DNA of 52,683 nucleotides from positions 1-52,683 of the forward strand of contig CAIOHR010000258.1 in the NCBI GenBank assembly GCA_903858115.1. Reading direction: 5' to 3'. Position 1 is the stretch's first letter. Each line of letters opens with the position of its first letter. Positions 47,135-52,683 of this stretch are shown one piece after another. The position numbers were made by a program, and so were the translations under genes. Under the pieces are notes generated by a model. That model did no database searches and was not told where the DNA came from. It saw nothing but the letters and a program-made list of their open reading frames with translations. The stretch is from an uncultured Pirellula sp. GTDB lineage: Bacteria > Planctomycetota > Planctomycetia > Pirellulales > Pirellulaceae.

Positions 47135-48498
47135 GGTCCAATAATAAAATGTCTACCGTCGGTGTAGCTGAGACCATTACGAAAAACCGCTGGCTTTGTT
47201 CGTTTGGCTGGAATGATATGTTCCTAAGTATAGTGCTAATCGCTGTTTTTATGGGACTCGCTCAATGGAAAAGCATGTATCCTCAGTCGTTGCCATGGCT
47301 TAATCGCGATTTTCGGCACCATATCGGTGCTGAATACAATGACATCGCATTGGCTATTCGAAAGGGCCGTGGATTCAGTGATCCCTTTCGATGCGAAACC
47401 GGCCCGACCGCTTGGATGCCTCCTGTCTTGCCTTTCCTGATGGCGGGTATCTACTGGCTCGAAGGAGACCGTCCGGAATCGATGACAGCATGGATGATCG
47501 CCATGCAAGGGGGCAGTACCTGGTGCGCTGCGTTTTTGTTGTTACGAGAAGCGCGGCGTCTTGGTCAAACCGTCGCAGGAGTGGTCATCGCGATTGTTGT
47601 ACTTACCGCTAATTTCTACCAATTATTCCAACAGACACATGATACAGCATTGCTACTGCTCGTGATCAGTCTGCTATGGTGGGGATTGACTCAACTCACA
47701 ACTGAGAGGGGTTGTTTGAGAAACGCGATGTGGGGGATTTGGGGAGGCTTCTGTACTCTGTGCAGCCCGATCATCGGTGCGACTTGGATGTTGTGTACTC
47801 TTTCGATTCTCCGACCCAAGCGGCTTTCCCTGCGAGAGGGAAAAAGTCTTGTGGTAGTGTTAGGACTTTGGCTGGTCGTTATATCACCGTGGATGATCCG
47901 GAATCGCATGCAATTTGGAAAATGGTTTCCGATTAAGCCCAATGGAGCGTACGAGTTGTGGCAGTCGCAATGCAAAGACGAGGACGGAATCCTCGATGCG
48001 CAATCCGGATATGGACATCCCTGGTCAAGCGATGGTGAGCAACGTGTTCGCTACCAACAAGTGGGTGAGATCGCGTTCATCGACGAAAAGGGAGCAGAGG
48101 TACGCAAGTCGATCCTTGAGAATCCACTTGGATTCATCGAACGCATCGGAAATCGTGCTGTTGCCGCATTGATCTACTACGTACCGTTTTCACCTATGGA
48201 AGAAATTCGCAGCGGAGGTTGGTCCGTTCTTTATTCGCGATGTGCCCATCCACTTCCAGTTCTTTCGATTGCGATCATCGCGGTTATCGGAACGATCCCC
48301 GTCGAGCGCAAGGTTGCGATCACGGTCAGTATGTTTGCCTTGCTTCTGATGCCGTATATCTTGGTTAGCTACTATGATCGCTATGCAGCGATCTTGGCGG
48401 GGATCAAGATGTTGCTCATACTTTACGGCTGGTCGGAACTCACTCGGTTTTTTCGATCAAGATCATTGTCCAGGGGAACGAATTCCGTTCCTTCTTGA
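47119..48498 (+). CDS. GT39-like membrane protein, second copy
   Basis: A 459-residue multi-pass membrane protein. The loop after the first helix reads EYNDIALAIRKGRGFSDPF near residue 75 and TGPTAWMPPVLPFLMAGIYW, the layout of GT39-family transferases in which the acidic pair (here EYND) is catalytic. It is shorter than its divergent neighbour and only distantly similar. The ATG at 47119 overlaps the neighbour's start region by 16 bases; the ATG at 47149 is an alternative that removes the overlap. Neither has a clear ribosome-binding site. The 3' end overlaps the methyltransferase gene by 59 bases. Confidence 0.75.
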   Translation: MTIQSWSNNKMSTVGVAETITKNRWLCSFGWNDMFLSIVLIAVFMGLAQWKSMYPQSLPWLNRDFRHHIGAEYNDIALAIRKGRGFSDPFRCETGPTAWMPPVLPFLMAGIYWLEGDRPESMTAWMIAMQGGSTWCAAFLLLREARRLGQTVAGVVIAIVVLTANFYQLFQQTHDTALLLLVISLLWWGLTQLTTERGCLRNAMWGIWGGFCTLCSPIIGATWMLCTLSILRPKRLSLREGKSLVVVLGLWLVVISPWMIRNRMQFGKWFPIKPNGAYELWQSQCKDEDGILDAQSGYGHPWSSDGEQRVRYQQVGEIAFIDEKGAEVRKSILENPLGFIERIGNRAVAALIYYVPFSPMEEIRSGGWSVLYSRCAHPLPVLSIAIIAVIGTIPVERKVAITVSMFALLLMPYILVSYYDRYAAILAGIKMLLILYGWSELTRFFRSRSLSRGTNSVPS

Positions 48499-49117
48499 TG
48501 CGGAACTGGGTGTTACAAAGTTGCCGTATTGCTTTGCGGCTAAAGTGCTGCACATGTCCTGGCGTGTTTCCGTAGGCAGACCAATATTTACCGCGTGTCA
48601 TGTTCAAAATCCGCCAAACGGGCTCCCAAGGCACACTGACAAGCCCCCATCTTTTTGACACTCGAGCTAACTCACAAATTGCTTTGTCTGGATAGTACAA
48701 ATGCTCGAACACTTCACAAGCAACCACTAAATCAAACGAATCGGGTGCGAACGGAAGATCATACGCGGATCCTACGGTAAATGATTTATCGGGATATCTG
48801 CTTCTTGCCAAACCAACTTGATATTCATCGATGTCGAGCCCCACATACCCTACGCCATTTGGAAAGATGTTTGCAGCAAGGTCGCCTGGTCCACATCCGA
48901 CTTCCAACACCGAATCAAACGTAATCGCACTGATTAATGCGCGTGCGTTTCGCAAGAATCCTCGCATCAACCATTGATGGATAGCATTGTTCGATCGGTA
49001 CTTGTCGAAATAGTTTCCACCTACAAATCCAGCGGCCAAGCCATTGCATGTACTTGGCAGTTGATTAGAAACCAGTCGTCCCGCAGTTTCTTCGAATTCG
49101 AAAATTTCCGGCCTCAA
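48440..49117 (-). CDS. class I SAM-dependent methyltransferase
   Basis: A 225-residue methyltransferase. Motif I SVLEVGCGPGDLAANIFPNG near residue 69 binds S-adenosylmethionine; motif II is YVGLDIDEYQVGLARSRY; then LPFAPDSFDLVVACEVFEHL near residue 121. The substrate is unknown; neighbours suggest an envelope glycan or lipid. The only start-like codon is TTG at 49117, without a ribosome-binding site, although the frame stays open about 50 codons upstream and reads sensibly (SDTAEAISRFYQHLRPEIF). The 5' end may therefore have been lost by rearrangement next to the insertion sequences. It overlaps the convergent GT39-like gene by 59 bases. Confidence 0.82.
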   Translation of the reverse strand: MRPEIFEFEETAGRLVSNQLPSTCNGLAAGFVGGNYFDKYRSNNAIHQWLMRGFLRNARALISAITFDSVLEVGCGPGDLAANIFPNGVGYVGLDIDEYQVGLARSRYPDKSFTVGSAYDLPFAPDSFDLVVACEVFEHLYYPDKAICELARVSKRWGLVSVPWEPVWRILNMTRGKYWSAYGNTPGHVQHFSRKAIRQLCNTQFRIKKERNSFPWTMILIEKTE

Positions 49118-49387
49118 ATGTTGATAAAAACGAGAAATAGCCTCGGCTGTGTCTGAATATCCATTTCGCTTGACGCGAACAAATAATACCCAACATGTAC
49201 CAGCAGAGCTAAGGAATTCCTTGACGTTGAGAGCAGACTGACAGGACGCTCTTCATTGCAACCCTATCTCTCGACCCAGCAAGCCATCATGTCCGGAAGT
49301 GCCTGGTACGAATGGCACTGTATGCCCTTGATGACGACGAAAGTTCTCTAGCGGTTGAGTGGGTGTTTTTGTTAAAATCCACTAACC

Positions 49388-50116
49388 TTGGCACTTGGTG
49401 CTGATTCGAAAAACTGCCTTGCCAAAAATCCGGAACCTTCCTTGGGAGTTGCAGCAAGCCACGGAAGGTTTTTTCATATGGTATGTCTACCAAATCCAAA
49501 GCGCCAACGCACCTTCGAGTTTCATGATGTTCTAAGTGCGTTTTCTGTCGAACGTTTCCCTGAGCTACTTACCAAAGAGTTGCTCCGAGAGGTCTTTGTA
49601 AAACACAATTGCTGCTTCGGAGGCATCTATCAGGGGAAAGACACCAGCGAGATCGCTATGCATCGGCATCTGTTATCGAATCTCAAGCAGGGGGATGTCG
49701 TTGTTGCCGATAGGCACTACTGCGCGTACTGGCTGATCGCAATGCTGATGAAAAAGGGAATCCATGTTTGCTTTCGCAAGCACATTTCACGCCACACCGC
49801 CTTTCGAAAAGGAAAACGGCTTCGCAAGGATGATAATGTAGTGACATGGTCACGAGGTGCTCGCCCCAACTGGATGACCAAGGAAGAGCATAATAGCCCT
49901 CCTGAACAGCTCGTTCTTCGAGCGATCCAGTACGTTATCTCCGAACCAGGGCGCAGCAAAAGCCATTTATTGTCGTCTCAACCGTGACAGAACCAATAGG
50001 AAAGGATGGAGTTTCGACGGACGAAATTGCGGAAATATTTGCTTTCGTTGGAATGTGGAACTCGATATCCGAAGCATCAAATTGCATTTGAACATGGGGT
50101 TTATGCGATGCAAATC
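49388..50116 (+). pseudogene. decayed IS4-family transposase, truncated by IS21
   Basis: The reading frame carries IS4-type blocks: YQGKDTSEIAMHRHLLSNLK, then DVVVADRHYCAYWLIAMLMK with the second catalytic Asp, then CFRKHISRHTAFRKGKRLRK. After SEPGRSK the frame is lost; it continues in a second frame (FIVVSTVTEPIGKDGVSTDE, IAEIFAF) and again in a third (RWNVELDIRSIKLHLNMG, FMRCKS) with the catalytic Glu region. Two single-base deletions explain this. The N-terminal part with the first Asp appears internally deleted near 49610. The remnant ends at 50116, exactly where the IS21 element begins. Confidence 0.85.
49434..49475 (+). terminator. terminator-like hairpin upstream of the IS4 relic
   Basis: AACCTTCC (49434-49441) pairs with GGAAGGTT (49463-49470), with a further TTG/CAA pairing inside the loop, and six T residues close the 3' side. 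It lies at the 5' side of the transposase remnant, where such structures limit read-through into insertion sequences. Confidence 0.5.
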
Positions 50117-50120
50117 TGTC

Positions 50121-50226
50121 TAGCGACAACTGTTTTTCCCCAGCTGGCGACAACTACAAATCCCCAGCAACCAGGAAACGCTAGCTTTGTTTTTGGCTGA
50201 ATTCAGCGACAACTAGAATTCCCCAG
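50121..50226. repeat. left-end transposase-binding repeats of the IS21 element
   Basis: Three direct copies of a 23-24-base unit (50121-50143, 50144-50167, 50204-50226) share GCGACAACT and TCCCCAG. Their inverted partners are at 52632-52655 and 52672-52682. Confidence 0.85.
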
Positions 50227-50278
50227 ATCTTCGATTTTTTATTTGCTACGGCTTGCTCAAACCAAGGAGGAGCTTGCC

Positions 50279-52669
50279 GTGATAAGTCAGTGGAAGATTT
50301 CGAAACTCAGACGCCTTCGTCAATCAAACTACTCCATCTCTCGTTGCGCAAAGGAATGCCACGTGGATCGTAAAACCGCTCGCAAATACACCGAGGATCT
50401 CAGCGCCTCGCCCGTCTCGGCAAAAGCTCCCAGAGCTTATACCACTCGCGTCACCGACTTCGATAAGTTCTGGCCCGAAATCCAGAGCATGCTCGAACTC
50501 GAAAATGACCTCAAACCTTACATCATTCTTGAGCATATGCTTGAGAAGCATAAAGACGCCTTCGATCCTAAGTGGAAACGGACGCTCGAACGTCGTATCT
50601 CCAAGTGGCGTATCGCCAACGGTATCGAGAAGGACGTCTCGTTCTCTCAAATCCATAAGCCTGGTGATGTCTTGGCCATCGACTTCACCGATCTATCGTC
50701 TCTTGGGATACGCATCGCATCGGAGCTCTTGGAGAGCAACCATCTAATATTTCACGCGACCCTCACATACTCCAATTGGGAGTATGTCGAGTTCTGTCGA
50801 TCCGAGTCTTTCGAAGCGCTCGCCAGTGGCGTTCAGAATGCGTTTCACTCTCTTGGTGGCGTTACCGCTCGAGTGCGATTCGACTCGATGACAGCTGCAG
50901 TTAACAACCTGTCGAGCGACCGCGAGTTTCAGCCAAACTGGCGAGCCCTGTTGGACCATTTTGGCGTCAACGGACATCGCATCAACGTCCGATCACCGCA
51001 AGAAAACGGCGATTGCGAATCGCTTCACGGTCACTTCAAGGATTACGTCGTTCAACGTTTACTACTTCGAGGAAATCGCAACTTCGAAAGCCTCGACGCA
51101 TGGCGTGAGTTCTTGCGAGACTGCGTAGCGGTTCGTAACAAGAAGCGCTCAGCAGCGATCATGCAAGAACGCGAGCTTCTCGAATCGCTTCCCAAGCAAA
51201 TGTTTCCGACCTTCTCGTCACATGAATCGACTGTCAAGAGCAGCTGTATTCTTCGCATCAAGCAGAACGACTACTCGGTACCCAGCTGCTTCATTGGCAA
51301 GCAAGTTCAGCTGCGCATTTATGCTGACCACATTGAACTATGGTATGCAGGAAGAAAAGAGTTCGACATGCCGAGGCTACAAGGGAAAAACAACGTTCAA
51401 TTTGATTATCGTTGTGTCATTGATAGTCTAATTCGCAAGCCGGGAGCCTTCGCAAACTATCGCTATCGCGAGTACATGTTTCCAACAATGAACTTCCGAC
51501 TCGCGTTCGATGCCGCTTGCTCCGAGCAAGGCGAACGACAAGGGATCAGAACCTACTTGAAGGTTCTCTACATGGCCAAACACATTAGCCAAGTGGCAGT
51601 CGATGGCGAGCTCGCGTTAGCTCTCGTCTCGAAGACGAAGATCGATGCGAAGGCAATTGAAGCCAAGATCCAAGACACGCCAGCGACACCGGGATCGCTT
51701 GATACTGTTGCCCCGCGTATCGAGTCCCCGGAACTCGATGATTACAACTCACTGCTAGAGCACAAGGAGGTGCTTAATGAACCAATCGAACCCGAACCCA
51801 ACCAACATGAACGAGGCACACTCGAAGCGACCGAGCCTATCCGAACTGGATGGCCGCTTGAAGCGACTTCGCTTACCGATGATGAGAACCATCGCGACGC
51901 AGCTTGCCGATCAAGCCGCACGCGAGAACTGGAGTTATCTGGAGTACCTGAGCGAACTGACGGACCACGAATGCTTGAAGCGAACGGAGAATCGTATCTC
52001 AAGGCATCTGAAGAAGTCGTCGTTGGAACGCAACAAAGTGTGGTCGGAGATTCGATGGAATCGATTACCGATGTCGGTTCAGCAACGGATGCAGCAACTG
52101 CAAACGGGAGAGTTCCTGTCGCGGGCCGAGAACATCTTGATGTTCGGCAGGCCGGGTTCGGGGAAGACGTTGTTGTTGAGCGCGTTGGGAGAACAACTGG
52201 TTCGCAAAGGTCATACGGTATGCTTCGCTCCGTGCGTGAAACTGGTCCAACACTTGTTGCTTGCCAAACGGGAGCTGAGACTTCCACAGTTGCTTACGAA
52301 ACTTGGTCGATTCTCGGCTTTGATTATCGACGACTTGGGCTATGTGCAGCAGAGTCGGGAGGAGATGGAAGTGCTCTTCACGTTGATCGCAGACCGCTAC
52401 GAGAAGACGAGCATTCTCTTGAGTTCGAACCTACCTTTTTCGAAGTGGGAGCAGATATTCAAGGACCCGATGACCACTGCAGCAGCGATCGATCGCTTGG
52501 TGCACCACAGTTCAATAATCGAGCTCAATGTGCCAAGCATTCGCTTGGAGGAAGCCAAGGCGAACCAAGAGAAGCAACGGGCCCGAGACCAAGCCAGCCA
52601 ATCATCACCTACTGGGATTCCACCAAATTCCGATGGGGAAATGTAGTTGTCGCTAAAGCGGAAATATGA
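50279..52669 (+). CDS. istA: IS21 transposase IstA, frame extended through istB
   Basis: The IstA part is about 500 residues: helix-turn-helix RQSNYSISRCAKECHVDRKT near residue 20, then the DDE core with Asp in LAIDFTDLS near 134, Asp in RVRFDSMTAAVNN near 201 and Glu in ENGDCESLHGHF near 247. GTG at 50279 is the likely start, since AAGGAGGAG lies seven bases upstream; a TTG at 50243 is less likely. Family IstA proteins end near the istB start (about 51780). Here no stop codon occurs and the frame stays open to 52669, overlapping all of istB in another frame. The extra ~297 residues are low-complexity and acidic, with no known domain. Either IstA is fused to a novel tail or its stop has been lost. 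Confidence 0.85.
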   Translation: MISQWKISKLRRLRQSNYSISRCAKECHVDRKTARKYTEDLSASPVSAKAPRAYTTRVTDFDKFWPEIQSMLELENDLKPYIILEHMLEKHKDAFDPKWKRTLERRISKWRIANGIEKDVSFSQIHKPGDVLAIDFTDLSSLGIRIASELLESNHLIFHATLTYSNWEYVEFCRSESFEALASGVQNAFHSLGGVTARVRFDSMTAAVNNLSSDREFQPNWRALLDHFGVNGHRINVRSPQENGDCESLHGHFKDYVVQRLLLRGNRNFESLDAWREFLRDCVAVRNKKRSAAIMQERELLESLPKQMFPTFSSHESTVKSSCILRIKQNDYSVPSCFIGKQVQLRIYADHIELWYAGRKEFDMPRLQGKNNVQFDYRCVIDSLIRKPGAFANYRYREYMFPTMNFRLAFDAACSEQGERQGIRTYLKVLYMAKHISQVAVDGELALALVSKTKIDAKAIEAKIQDTPATPGSLDTVAPRIESPELDDYNSLLEHKEVLNEPIEPEPNQHERGTLEATEPIRTGWPLEATSLTDDENHRDAACRSSRTRELELSGVPERTDGPRMLEANGESYLKASEEVVVGTQQSVVGDSMESITDVGSATDAATANGRVPVAGREHLDVRQAGFGEDVVVERVGRTTGSQRSYGMLRSVRETGPTLVACQTGAETSTVAYETWSILGFDYRRLGLCAAESGGDGSALHVDRRPLREDEHSLEFEPTFFEVGADIQGPDDHCSSDRSLGAPQFNNRAQCAKHSLGGSQGEPREATGPRPSQPIITYWDSTKFRWGNVVVAKAEI
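51777..52646 (+). CDS. istB: IS21 helper ATPase IstB
   Basis: A 289-residue AAA+ ATPase that assists IstA in target choice. Walker A GRPGSGKTLLLSALG is near residue 122, Walker B ALIIDDLGYVQQ near 178, and ERNKVWSEIRWNRLPMSVQQ precedes them. The ATG at 51777 has AGGAGGTG four bases upstream, and lies inside the extended istA frame, so translation may be coupled. It is longer than many IstB proteins (about 250 residues) because of a polar N-terminus and a Gln/Ser-rich tail. Confidence 0.93.
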   Translation: MNQSNPNPTNMNEAHSKRPSLSELDGRLKRLRLPMMRTIATQLADQAARENWSYLEYLSELTDHECLKRTENRISRHLKKSSLERNKVWSEIRWNRLPMSVQQRMQQLQTGEFLSRAENILMFGRPGSGKTLLLSALGEQLVRKGHTVCFAPCVKLVQHLLLAKRELRLPQLLTKLGRFSALIIDDLGYVQQSREEMEVLFTLIADRYEKTSILLSSNLPFSKWEQIFKDPMTTAAAIDRLVHHSSIIELNVPSIRLEEAKANQEKQRARDQASQSSPTGIPPNSDGEM

Positions 52670-52683
52670 CTGTCGCCGAACAA

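Larger units (their letters stand above)
50117..52682 (+). mobile_element. IS21-family insertion sequence, apparently complete
   Basis: A 2566-bp element. Left tip TGTCTAGCGACAACTG (50117) and right tip, read inward on the minus strand from 52682, TGTTCGGCGACAGTC share TGTnnnGCGACA. Inside each end are further copies of GCGACAACTA-n-CCCCA (50121-50143, 50144-50167, 50204-50226 and, inverted, 52632-52655), the repeated transposase-binding sites typical of IS21. It encodes istA and istB. It has landed in an IS4 relic. The target duplication cannot be checked because only one base follows the right tip. Confidence 0.88.

Noticed and set aside
51742..52287. 181-residue antisense open frame over istB
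   Set aside because: Ser/Thr/Pro-rich shadow of istA/istB with no domain and no ribosome-binding site.

Overview
The window looks like a chromosomal segment of a planctomycete, most likely of the Pirellulaceae (Rhodopirellula/Pirellula relatives). The evidence is the protein content: a BBP7-type outer-membrane barrel, a PVC-type haem-binding CxxCH protein, two DWxQWxGPNRD PQQ-like beta-propellers, an Hsp70 relative of the short planctomycete kind, small zinc-ribbon membrane proteins, and a formylmethanofuran:tetrahydromethanopterin formyltransferase (H4MPT C1 genes are known from Planctomycetes). This is inference from families recognised by eye; no database search was run.

Layout. 1-329: a RAYT-like (Y1/HUH) transposase cut by the window edge. 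614-2712: groS-groL with a clear terminator. 3000-4614: a zinc-ribbon membrane protein and a secreted protein. 4644-8605: a three-gene minus-strand operon in which a metal ABC permease with a DtxR-like C-terminus sits between two paralogous PQQ-like propellers. 9086-12877: an MFS transporter overlapping rpiB antisense, then rpsA with a strong terminator. 13021-18291: a possible leader ORF, a histidine-rich membrane protein, an Hsp70 relative, and a DUF447 protein divergent from a PaaK-like ligase. 18557-22642: a BBP7 barrel facing an mlaE-mlaF-mlaD lipid-transport operon. 22782-31088: a 1402-residue ceramidase-like/PVC/cytochrome fusion, glycerate 2-kinase with a zinc-ribbon protein, and rlmN-apbE. 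31480-37452: a primary-type sigma factor, bioB, glgX, and a secreted Cys/Pro protein with 18-bp repeats. 37457-40599: sucC-sucD-thiF-like. 40828-44538: ftr, a GYF-domain protein, a non-canonical P-II, a LolD/MacB-type ATPase and ispD. 44565-49117: two divergent GT39-like membrane glycosyltransferases, a DUF2306-like protein and a methyltransferase. 49388-52682: a decayed IS4-type transposase interrupted by an apparently complete IS21-family element whose right tip lies 1 bp from the window end.

Most of the window is housekeeping or envelope metabolism. The most interesting signals are: (i) the permease-DtxR fusion between two propellers, with a perfect palindrome upstream; (ii) the P-II protein lacking Tyr51 and directly abutting an ABC ATPase with no permease; (iii) the ceramidase-like/PVC/haem fusion with an altered catalytic motif; (iv) several inverted or tandem repeats in intergenic DNA (8870-8916, 31107-31335, 36100-36170, 40651-40684) that the genes do not explain; and (v) the istA frame staying open through all of istB. 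No CRISPR array, tRNA or rRNA was seen.
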